A stretch of DNA of 64,000 bases from Chloroflexota bacterium. GTDB taxonomy: Bacteria; Chloroflexota; UBA11872; VXNJ01. The notes beneath the pieces were generated by a model, which had not been told where the DNA came from, did no database searches, and was given only the letters and a program-made list of their open reading frames with translations. The translations under genes were made by a program, and so were the position numbers. Positions 47,350-55,187 of the stretch are shown here, in pieces. The stretch lies in assembly GCA_026707405.1 (NCBI GenBank), contig JAPOWW010000004.1, forward strand, positions 1-64,000, given 5' to 3'. How positions within the stretch are numbered: position 1 is the stretch's first letter; each line of letters begins with the position of its first letter.

Positions 47350-48435
47350 ATGACTATGAACTCACCTGATAAGCGGATAGAGGTGCCCATTGGCGTTTTG
47401 CGCGAGTTCGGCATCGAGGCGCTGGCTTCCGCCGGACTGGCCGCCGAACCGACGGAACTGGTGACGGAAGTCCAGCTCGAAGCCACTATCCGAGGTCAAC
47501 CCACGCACAACGTCGGAGCTATCGCCGGGTACGCCGAGCGTGTCGCCGAGGGAGTGCTGAACAGTGATCCTGAATTTACGCTCGTAAACGAGGGGCCCAC
47601 GCACGCGCTGTTCGACGCGGACCGGGGGCCGGGACAGTGGTCGAGCGTGCTGGCCATGAGAGTGTGCATCGAAAAGGCCAGAAAAAGCGGTGTGTCCGTC
47701 GTGGGCGTCAACAATAGCAACCACTTCGGGGCGGCGGCTTACTACGCGAGCATGGCTTCGGACGCCGACCTGATCGGCATCTGCACGACCAATGGAGGGC
47801 TGGTTCTGGCGCCGTGGGGCGGAGCTACGCCGACGTTCGGGAACAACCCCCTCGGCGTGGCTATACCGACGTCGAAGAGCCACCCGATCATGCTGGACAT
47901 CGCCATGAGCACGGTGGCGATGGGCAAGGTGTCGTTGAGCCTGGCGCAAGGCAAGGGCATTCCGCCGGGTTGGTACATGGACTCGGATGGAAGGCCGACC
48001 ACCGATCCGTCCGACTATCCGCATGGCCTCGGTGTGCCGATAGCCGAGCACAAGGGCTACGGCCTGGCGCTGCTGATGGAAGTGTTATCGGGCGTACTTG
48101 TGGGCTCGAAATTCGGGACGGACCACGAGTTTCGGGATGGCAGCGGCGGGGCGATGGACGATCTGGGGCATTTCTTCATGGCGATTGATCCATCAGTTTT
48201 CATGCCCATAGAGCAGTTCAAGGACCGCGTCGAGGAGATGATCCGGCAGATCAGGTCGTCGAAGCTGGCAGTGGGTTCGTCGGGCGTGATGGTGCCCGGG
48301 GAGCCTGAGTGGCAAGCCCGCGACCGCAACCTCGCCGCCGGAACCGTCCCGTTGCTCGAAGCGACTTACCGGACCATAGCCAAGCATATAGAAGAAAAAG
48401 GTCTCAAGACCAAGCTGCCGCCAGCTCCGGGCTGA
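47350..48435 (+). CDS. Ldh family oxidoreductase (malate/L-lactate dehydrogenase type)
   Basis: VVGVNNSNHFGAAAYYASMASDADLIGICTTNGGLVLAPWGGATPTFGNNPLGVAIPTS, HKGYGLALLMEVLSGVL. Confidence 0.94.
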   Translation: MTMNSPDKRIEVPIGVLREFGIEALASAGLAAEPTELVTEVQLEATIRGQPTHNVGAIAGYAERVAEGVLNSDPEFTLVNEGPTHALFDADRGPGQWSSVLAMRVCIEKARKSGVSVVGVNNSNHFGAAAYYASMASDADLIGICTTNGGLVLAPWGGATPTFGNNPLGVAIPTSKSHPIMLDIAMSTVAMGKVSLSLAQGKGIPPGWYMDSDGRPTTDPSDYPHGLGVPIAEHKGYGLALLMEVLSGVLVGSKFGTDHEFRDGSGGAMDDLGHFFMAIDPSVFMPIEQFKDRVEEMIRQIRSSKLAVGSSGVMVPGEPEWQARDRNLAAGTVPLLEATYRTIAKHIEEKGLKTKLPPAPG

Positions 48436-48463
48436 TCCAAGAAACGTCTCTTTCTTAAGTGTG

Positions 48464-48481
48464 TCCCCACGATGGTGGGGA
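48464..48481. other. solitary perfect hairpin TCCCCAC-GATG-GTGGGGA followed by AATTGAAAT
   Basis: 7-bp perfect stem between convergent genes; CRISPR-repeat-like, but only one copy seen. Confidence 0.5.
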
Positions 48482-48536
48482 ATTGAAATCAAAGGCCCGA
48501 TATCCAGCGTGTTTCCTTGGCAGAACTAACCCTTTT

Positions 48537-49808
48537 TCAGATCGGCCGCTTTAAGAGGTTTCCCCGGACCGACAACAGCCGGAAGACGGCGACTCCCAGC
48601 AGGGACAGGGCGCCGGCGGTCAGGAAGAAGAAAGCGAACCCTGGTCCGGCTATCACGTAGCCGCCCGCCAGCGAGATGACGGCGTAGCTGGCCGAAGCTG
48701 AGGTTGTCGTGACTCCGGCCATGGCCGGACGCCAGGAATCGCGGACGAGGCTCAGGGTGAACATCGAGAAGACCGGTTCGACAACCGCTCCGAGAGCGTT
48801 TAACACGACTAAGGCGGCTCCCGCGGCGGCCCAATGGGGGACCAAAGCGAGCGGGACCATCATCAGTGCCGCGCCAAGGAATCCGAACGCGGCGGTGGCG
48901 CCTCCGCCGGCGTGTCTTACGAGCCTTGGCATCAAGAGCGCGCTGGGTACCCCCATGATGTGCCCGATCGCGACGATAAGTCCGATTCGCGGCGTTGGAA
49001 CCGCCAGAGCGCTGTCCAAATAGACGTTGGCGAAGGTACGGCCGGCGGCCATGCAGGCCGAGCTGAGCAGCATTACAAGGGCTGTCGCGGCCAGCAGTCT
49101 GAGTGGCAAATGACCGGACGTCTCGCGTGGAGAGCTTGCCTGCGTAACCTGCGAGCGGCCGGCGGTCATCATGGCCAGCGGGGCAAGCAGCAGCAGGAGA
49201 GATCCCGTCAGCATCGCGAACCGAAACGCCTCTGCTGAGTCCGGCTCCACTCCGGGGAGCAATGCGAAAGCGTCGGGCAGGAATCCCGCGAGAACGCTGC
49301 CTGCGAAGGCTCCGAAAGATACAAAGACCCACCTCAGCGAAAACTGGTACGCGCGATCGGCTTCGGTTGATATGGCCATCTGGTACGGACTGGAGTTGAC
49401 ATAGTGAAGCGTCAGCGCCGACGTACCCGCGAGATTGAAGACCAGTATCCATGCCGAGCGGATCGATTCGGGCGCGAGATCGGCGAGGGACAACCCGACC
49501 AGCGCCAGGGACGCTGCTGATATTCCACCTACGATCAGACCGTGGAGTCCCCATCGGCGTCCGGCGGCGCTCGTCGGCATCGAGAGCGCCACTATGGCGA
49601 ATATTCCCGTTCCCTGCACCAGGCCTATGAACTCGGGGCCGTAGCCGAGTCGCAGAAGGTAGAGATTCAGGAGCACGAGGTACATGCCGAAGATCGACAC
49701 GGAGACCACGCCCGCCGCGAATACGAATGCGAGCGCCTGCGACGGCATTGCCCGAAGCGCCCCCCAATAACCGACCGGCGGTACGGCCGCTGCCCGGGGC
49801 GTGGTCAT
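48537..49808 (-). CDS. MFS transporter
   Basis: Multi-TM protein, LRLGYGPEFIGLVQGTGIFAIVALSMPTSAAGRRWG... Confidence 0.85.
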   Translation of the reverse strand: MTTPRAAAVPPVGYWGALRAMPSQALAFVFAAGVVSVSIFGMYLVLLNLYLLRLGYGPEFIGLVQGTGIFAIVALSMPTSAAGRRWGLHGLIVGGISAASLALVGLSLADLAPESIRSAWILVFNLAGTSALTLHYVNSSPYQMAISTEADRAYQFSLRWVFVSFGAFAGSVLAGFLPDAFALLPGVEPDSAEAFRFAMLTGSLLLLLAPLAMMTAGRSQVTQASSPRETSGHLPLRLLAATALVMLLSSACMAAGRTFANVYLDSALAVPTPRIGLIVAIGHIMGVPSALLMPRLVRHAGGGATAAFGFLGAALMMVPLALVPHWAAAGAALVVLNALGAVVEPVFSMFTLSLVRDSWRPAMAGVTTTSASASYAVISLAGGYVIAGPGFAFFFLTAGALSLLGVAVFRLLSVRGNLLKRPI

Positions 49809-49888
49809 GATCGATTACGGTTGTTTGCGAGGCATTGGGTCGGGACTTGCATCCGACCATATATCGCGCGCTGGATCCAGCGCCGCTC

Positions 49889-50161
49889 CTATCCCCCGCT
49901 TGCGGCTGGGACTATGGATACTTCGCTGTCGGGCGTTAGTTCCGTATCGAGTCCGGAAAGGAAGCGAACGTCCTCACCATCAACGTAGATTCCCACGAAA
50001 GAGGACGGCTCGCCCTCGGCGTCGAGCAGACGCTCCTTGAATCCGGGATGTTTGCTTTCCAGGTTGTCGATCAGCTCGGAAACGGTAGACCCTTGCAGGT
50101 CAAGGACCCGGTCGCCGCCGGTAAGGTTTCGCAGTTGAGCGGGGATTCGAACGCTTGCCAT
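49889..50161 (-). CDS. MoaD/ThiS family ubiquitin-like sulfur carrier protein
   Basis: MASVRIPAQLRNLTGGDRVLDLQGSTVSELIDNLESKHPGFKERLLDAEGEPSSFVGIYVDGEDVRFLSGLDTELTPDSEVSIVPAASGG; C-terminal GG. Confidence 0.93.
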   Translation of the reverse strand: MASVRIPAQLRNLTGGDRVLDLQGSTVSELIDNLESKHPGFKERLLDAEGEPSSFVGIYVDGEDVRFLSGLDTELTPDSEVSIVPAASGG

Positions 50162-50191
50162 AGATCCGTTACCTCTTGTTTTGCCGCGGGA

Positions 50192-51439
50192 CTAGACCAG
50201 CGCAAGCTCGCGCTGGTTCTCAAACGCCCTTTCAAACGCCGTGTAGGTGGGCTTGATCGTCATTGACACGGAGAGCTTTCCGTCCAGGGCTTCCTGGGTT
50301 TTTAGACCGTTTCCGGTGATGTAGGCAACGGTAAGCTCGTCTTCGGAAATCCTTCCAGCCTCGGCCAGCTTCTTGAGCACAGCCACCGTAACGCCGCCGG
50401 CGGTCTCGGTGAAGATACCTTCGGTTGACGCCAGCAGCTTGATACCCTCGACTATCTCGTCGTCGGAGACCGACGCGATCGAGCCGTCAGTCTCACGCGC
50501 TATGGCGAGCGAATAGCGTCCATCGGCGGGATTGCCGATGGCGAGCGACTTGGCGACTGTTTCGGGTTTTTGCACGGGCCGCACAAGGTCGCTTTCGAGG
50601 TCGTAGGCCTCGGCGACGGGGCCGCAACCGTCGGCCTGAGCGCCGGAGATGCGAACGCTTTGACTGTCGATGAGGCCGACGTCAACCAGCTCGCGAAACC
50701 CCTTGGTTATCTTGGTGTACAAGGACCCGGAGGCTATCGGCACGACGACGTGATCGGGGGGCCGCCAGCCAAGCTGCTCTACCGTTTCGAACGCGAGCGT
50801 CTTTGATCCCTCGGAGTAGTAGGGGCGTACGTTTATGTTGCAGAAGGCCCATTCGCGTTCGTCGGCGATCTCCGAGCAGAGCCTGTTGAGCTGGTCATAG
50901 GTACCGTCGATGGCGACGATGTTGGCCCCGTATATCGCGGCGTTGACGATCTTGCCCGCCTCGACGTCGGACGGCAGGAACACAAAAGTGTTCATTCCCG
51001 CACGCGCGCCAGCGGCGGCAACGGCGCTCGCCAGGTTGCCGGTGGAGGCGCACGCGAAGGTGTCGTAACCGAGCTCGCGGGCTTTGGTCACGGCGACGGC
51101 GACGACTCTGTCCTTGAACGAGAACGTTGGGTTTACGGAGTCGTTCTTTAGGTAAAGGCGGTCTAGTCCAAGCTCGTCGCCGAGCCGGGTCGCTCGCTGC
51201 AGGGGCGTGAACCCAACCGGGAAGTCGGGGTCGAGACCTCGCTCGACGGGCAGGAGGTCTACATAGCGCCAGAGACTGCGGGGGCCGCCTTCGATCTTCT
51301 CGCGGGAGACGCGGGACCTGATGAAGTCGTAGTCGTAGTCAGCTTCCAGAGGGCCGAAACAGAACTCGCACACGTGGAGCGCGCCCACGTCGAACTCGCG
51401 GCCGCACTCCTTGCACTTGAGTGCGATTAATTTGCTCAT
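50192..51439 (-). CDS. thrC: threonine synthase (PLP-dependent, N-terminal zinc ribbon)
   Basis: CKECGREFDVGALHVCEFCFGPLE; FTPLQRATRLGDELGLDRLYLKNDSVNPTFSFKDRVVAVAVTKARELGYDTFACASTGNLASAVAAAGA. Confidence 0.9.
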   Translation of the reverse strand: MSKLIALKCKECGREFDVGALHVCEFCFGPLEADYDYDFIRSRVSREKIEGGPRSLWRYVDLLPVERGLDPDFPVGFTPLQRATRLGDELGLDRLYLKNDSVNPTFSFKDRVVAVAVTKARELGYDTFACASTGNLASAVAAAGARAGMNTFVFLPSDVEAGKIVNAAIYGANIVAIDGTYDQLNRLCSEIADEREWAFCNINVRPYYSEGSKTLAFETVEQLGWRPPDHVVVPIASGSLYTKITKGFRELVDVGLIDSQSVRISGAQADGCGPVAEAYDLESDLVRPVQKPETVAKSLAIGNPADGRYSLAIARETDGSIASVSDDEIVEGIKLLASTEGIFTETAGGVTVAVLKKLAEAGRISEDELTVAYITGNGLKTQEALDGKLSVSMTIKPTYTAFERAFENQRELALV

Positions 51440-51594
51440 GTCAGTTGTTCCTCAGTTTTGGATTGGTCAAGAAAACGCATTGGGGAGACCCGGCTACGCG
51501 CCATGGCACAGCCGGAGCGGCGCATGTCGGCAATTCCGCCGAACGTACCTAGAACCAATGCGATCTTCCCTTCGTCAACCAGAGGGACCACGAC

Positions 51595-51621
51595 AAAACA
51601 AAAACCCCGTTCGGAGGGGTT
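51595..51621 (-). terminator. intrinsic terminator of the SAM riboswitch expression platform
   Basis: Minus strand AACCCCTCCGAACGGGGTTTTTGTTTT: GC stem followed by a T tract. Confidence 0.88.
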
Positions 51622-51639
51622 CCACAGATTCGTGGCCTT

Positions 51640-51750
51640 CTCTCTTATCTCGCAGGTTAGCCACCCACCGGAGTTGGCACCGTATCACCAAGGTGACCGG
51701 TTGCCGGGCTTCTCAGGGCCGTTTCCCTCCACCACTCTGAATAAGATGGG
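51640..51750 (-). ncRNA. SAM-I (S-box) riboswitch aptamer upstream of thrC-moaD
   Basis: Minus strand TCTTATTCAGAGTGGTGGAGGGAAACGGCCCTGAGAAGCCCGGCAACCGGTCACCTTGGTGATACGGTGCCAACTCC...GAGATAAGAG; hallmark SAM-I conserved segments and P1 pairing TCTTAT/ATAAGA. Confidence 0.95.
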
Positions 51751-51889
51751 ACCGAGAGCACACTTTATTCGATTGTGGCGGGCAGTATAACACCGTGTGC
51801 GAGCGTATCGGGCGTGACGGGCGGGGACGCGATCCCGACTTTGAACCTACACTTGGGGATATGTCTACCACCAAGGGGCGCCAATTCGA

Positions 51890-52732
51890 TTGGTAGACCT
51901 CCACCAACACTCGATCTACTCCGACGGTACCAGCACGCCCGCCGAGCTGGTAGAGCGGGCCGTCTTGCTGAATCTGACGGCGATGGCGCTGACAGATCAC
52001 GACACCACCGCAGGTCTCGACGAGTGCGGGCGCCTAGCGGCTGAAGCGGGTGTGCGGTTCATCCCGGGGGTCGAATTTGAAGCCCGCGAAGGGCCTCACG
52101 TGTTGGGATATTTCGGCGGTCGTCCGGGACCGGCGGTAGCGATAGCGGAGCGTGACTACAGGCGGTTCCGAATTGAGAGCCTCCTGATAGTCCTCGAATG
52201 CCTTGCGAAGGAGGGCTTCGAGATTGACCCGGACTCTGTGATGGAGAGGGCAGCATCCGGGACGCCGCACGTGAGCCACGTTGTGGCTGAGATGGAGCGT
52301 CTCGGTTACCTCTCGAGCCTTGACCGGTCGGTCGAGGAGTTCGCCTTGCTATTCGGGCCCGAGGGGCCGGCGGCTCTGCCCGATGTGACGGAGAATCAGT
52401 GGCCGGTTGCGGAGCTGATCCAAATGCTGCGGGATTCCGGCGCCGTGTCCGTGCTGGCGCATCCATGGGAGAGCGATCTTGCGCTGTTGCCGGAGATGAT
52501 CGAGGCAGGCCTTCAGGGGATGGAAGTTTACAACCGGAACGCTCATTTGAGTGGCAACCTGGAGAGCTTGAAGCGTTTGGCCGAACGACACGGTCTCGTG
52601 ATGACCGGCGGCTGGGACTATCACGGAGAGGCGCAAGCCGCCAGACTCGCGAGATCGGATTTGAGGGAGTTCTCGCCGCCCGACGAGCTTCTCGAACCGC
52701 TGCAGGACCTGATCGCGGCTGTGCCGGCGTGA
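51890..52732 (+). CDS. PHP domain-containing metal-dependent phosphoesterase
   Basis: VDLHQHSIYSDGTSTPAELVERAVLLNLTAMALTDHDTTAGLDE, FIPGVEFEA, LAHPWE, GGWDYHG; TTG start. Confidence 0.92.
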   Translation: MVDLHQHSIYSDGTSTPAELVERAVLLNLTAMALTDHDTTAGLDECGRLAAEAGVRFIPGVEFEAREGPHVLGYFGGRPGPAVAIAERDYRRFRIESLLIVLECLAKEGFEIDPDSVMERAASGTPHVSHVVAEMERLGYLSSLDRSVEEFALLFGPEGPAALPDVTENQWPVAELIQMLRDSGAVSVLAHPWESDLALLPEMIEAGLQGMEVYNRNAHLSGNLESLKRLAERHGLVMTGGWDYHGEAQAARLARSDLREFSPPDELLEPLQDLIAAVPA

Positions 52733-52802
52733 CCGGCGGTCTTAATTCCCGCGCGACGCGAAGCGGTCGTCCATCCGCTTTCTCTGTCGATTTGGCCGGT
52801 TG

Positions 52803-54065
52803 ATGGAACTCGTCGCGCCACTGGTTCGCTGGCGGATAACCGGGGCGCTCTTCTGCGCACAGGCCTTCTATTCCGCAGCGGGCATTGCGTCGTTCACCGT
52901 GGCTTCCATAATCGGAGCAGAGTTGGGCGGATCCGCGATATTCGCCGGAGTCCCCGCGGCGATGCTGTACGTGGGAAGGGGAGCGTCGGCGTATCCGATC
53001 GGGATCATCATGGACAGGGCGGGGCGGCGGCCGGCTATCGCGTTGGCCTATCTGATCGGCGCGTTTGGCGCCGCGCTTGCCACGTTATCGGTGCTGATCG
53101 AGTCTTACGCGCTATTCGTCGTGGCCGCGCTCATCTTCGGAATGGCGCGCGGCGGCTCCGACCAGTCTCGCTTCGCCGCCGCGGAGGTTCACGCCGAGGG
53201 CCGTCGCGCAAGGGTAATAGGGTTGATCGTGTTCTCGGGCACGGTCGGAGCTATCGCGGGACCCTTGCTCGTCTCGCTATCCGAACGGTTCACCGTGGCG
53301 GTGGATATTAGCTGGCTGGCGGGTCCGTGGATCGTGGCCGCGGTGTTTTCGCTACTTTCGTCGTCGATAATTCTAGGTCTGGTGCGTCCCGATCCCCTCC
53401 AAATCCTGCGATCCAGCGATCGCCGTAGGCGACCGGGGGCGGGCGCTCCCGCCCGCAAGGGTCGAGGGTATGTGGTGATGAGCATTGTTCGCAGCCCACG
53501 GGCCAGGCTGGCCATCTCGTCGATGATGATCGGTCAGGTCGTGATGGCGATGATAATGACCATGACTCCGTTGTACATGAACGAGGGTGGACAAGGAACC
53601 TCGGCCATCTCGTTCGCGATGCTGTCTCACACTGTTGGGATGTTTGGACTCGCGTGGATGACGGGGTGGCTGGTCGACCGGTTCAGTCCGATACCCATCA
53701 TGGTGGCCGGGGCCTTCATGCTGATTACAACCGGACTGCTGGCGGCCATCGCCGACAGTTTTGCGGTCACGATGGCCGTTATGTTTCTGCTGGGGCTGGG
53801 TTGGAACTTCACGTTCGTATCCGGCTCATCGCTCCTGGTCCAGGGTCTGGCGCCGAGCGAACGCGGACGAACGCAGGGCGTCGGCGACGCTTTCGTTTCG
53901 GTTACGGCCGCGACGGGCGGTCTCGGTTCCGGGCTGATGTTCGCCTGGGGCGGAATGGAGCTGCTTGGCTGGATGGGGCTGGCTCTGGCGGCGGCGCTGG
54001 TGACCGGCGCGTTTTGGGTTGGGGTTGGACGCCAGCCCCTGGCTGCCGCGGCTGACGGCTCTTAA
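52803..54065 (+). CDS. MFS transporter
   Basis: 12-TM protein with IMDRAGRRPAIALAYLIGAFGA, WLVDRFSPIPIMVAGA, SERGRTQGVGDAFVSVTAATGGLGSGLMFAW. Confidence 0.9.
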   Translation: MELVAPLVRWRITGALFCAQAFYSAAGIASFTVASIIGAELGGSAIFAGVPAAMLYVGRGASAYPIGIIMDRAGRRPAIALAYLIGAFGAALATLSVLIESYALFVVAALIFGMARGGSDQSRFAAAEVHAEGRRARVIGLIVFSGTVGAIAGPLLVSLSERFTVAVDISWLAGPWIVAAVFSLLSSSIILGLVRPDPLQILRSSDRRRRPGAGAPARKGRGYVVMSIVRSPRARLAISSMMIGQVVMAMIMTMTPLYMNEGGQGTSAISFAMLSHTVGMFGLAWMTGWLVDRFSPIPIMVAGAFMLITTGLLAAIADSFAVTMAVMFLLGLGWNFTFVSGSSLLVQGLAPSERGRTQGVGDAFVSVTAATGGLGSGLMFAWGGMELLGWMGLALAAALVTGAFWVGVGRQPLAAAADGS

Positions 54066-54961
54066 TCGACCGAGCCGACTTCGACGCCCGCGAGACGCTC
54101 GAGCGGCCGGATGACGGCGCTGAGGTTGTTTTCACCCTCTCCCTGAGCCTGAGCTTCGCGGTGCAGCAAGTCGGCCATCGTGGCCATGGCGAGTCTTACG
54201 CCCTGCTCTTTTCCGAAGTCGGTGATAAGCCCGAGGTCCTTTGATATGAGATCGACCGCGAACCGCGGGGAAAAGTCGCGCTTGAGCGTGCTGTCCGGGA
54301 TTGTCCAGGTCATTACGGCGCTTTGCGCCATCGCGCCATTGAGAATGTCGTAGAGCTGCCTAACGTCGAGCCCATATTTCGCGGCCATAACGAAAGCCTC
54401 GGCGCAGGCGGCGTTGGCGACACCTACGAGAAGTTGATTGGCAAGCTTGACGACCGAACCGGCTCCTACCGCTCCGCAATGGAAGATCTTCTCCTTTTGC
54501 CCCACGACCTCCAAAAGCTCAAGGCTTGCCTCGAAGTGGCTCGTTTCCCCTCCCGTCATGATCGAGAGCGTACCGGCCTCGGCTCCGGCCGGCCCACCAC
54601 TCATCGGTGCGTCGAGATAGCCGAGTCCGCGAGCATAGGCGGCTTCGGCGCAGCGCCTGGCGGTATCGGGTCCGTTTGTGCTGAAGTCGATCAAGATCGC
54701 TCCGTCGCGGGCGTTCTCGACGATGCCGTCAGAGCCCAAAAACACGTCCTCGACAGTCTGTGGTGTTGGAAGTGCGGTCATCACGAACTCGGAGGCCCGC
54801 GCCGCTTCCGCGGTTGAGGATGCTCGCAGGGCGCCTTCCGCCACGAGCTCGTGAACGACGGTCTGGCTTCGGTTGTGGACCGTCACACGGTGGCTGGCCT
54901 TGATCAGATTTCTGGCCATCCGGCTTCCCATGAGCCCCAGACCTACAAAACTTACGTTCAT
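54062..54961 (-). CDS. NAD(P)-dependent oxidoreductase (3-hydroxyisobutyrate dehydrogenase family)
   Basis: MNVSFVGLGLMGSRMARNLIKASHRVTVHNR, YLDAPMSGGPAGAEAGTLSIMTGG, GSVVKLANQLLVGV. Confidence 0.93.
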   Translation of the reverse strand: MNVSFVGLGLMGSRMARNLIKASHRVTVHNRSQTVVHELVAEGALRASSTAEAARASEFVMTALPTPQTVEDVFLGSDGIVENARDGAILIDFSTNGPDTARRCAEAAYARGLGYLDAPMSGGPAGAEAGTLSIMTGGETSHFEASLELLEVVGQKEKIFHCGAVGAGSVVKLANQLLVGVANAACAEAFVMAAKYGLDVRQLYDILNGAMAQSAVMTWTIPDSTLKRDFSPRFAVDLISKDLGLITDFGKEQGVRLAMATMADLLHREAQAQGEGENNLSAVIRPLERLAGVEVGSVD

Positions 54962-55030
54962 TGCACATTCCTTCCGTTTCACCCGGTGTAATTCGGCTGC
55001 TGGAGTTGCCGCCGCTCCTAGGTTTTCCTC

Positions 55031-55130
55031 AATTGACAGGCGCTAGCGCGCTCCGAAATTGTAATGACAGGCATTGGGGGACATCGATCCACAATTGACA
55101 TAACCGAGGCTGAAGCGAAAAATGTCATTA
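55031..55130. promoter_or_regulatory. array of WAWTGACAK-like motifs at 31-bp spacing upstream of the Asp-box gene
   Basis: AATTGACAG (55031), TAATGACAG (55062), AATTGACAT (55093), inverted ATGTCATTA (55122-55130). Confidence 0.45.
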
Positions 55131-55187
55131 CTTACTTTAGGTATTTCAAGCCGGATCGGCGCCCGGCGTTTGTAAAGCGAGGCGAAA

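Noticed and set aside
48455-48491. CRISPR array
   Set aside because: Only one repeat-like unit, no second copy or spacers in the window; kept only as a hairpin observation.
48526-49860. 444-aa minus-strand ORF overlapping MFS gene in another frame
   Set aside because: Arg/Ser/Gly-rich translation; the alternate frame 48537-49808 encodes a clear MFS transporter.
51411-51790. Plus-strand ORFs (109-110 aa) upstream of the PHP gene
   Set aside because: They lie over the minus-strand SAM riboswitch and terminator; composition not protein-like.
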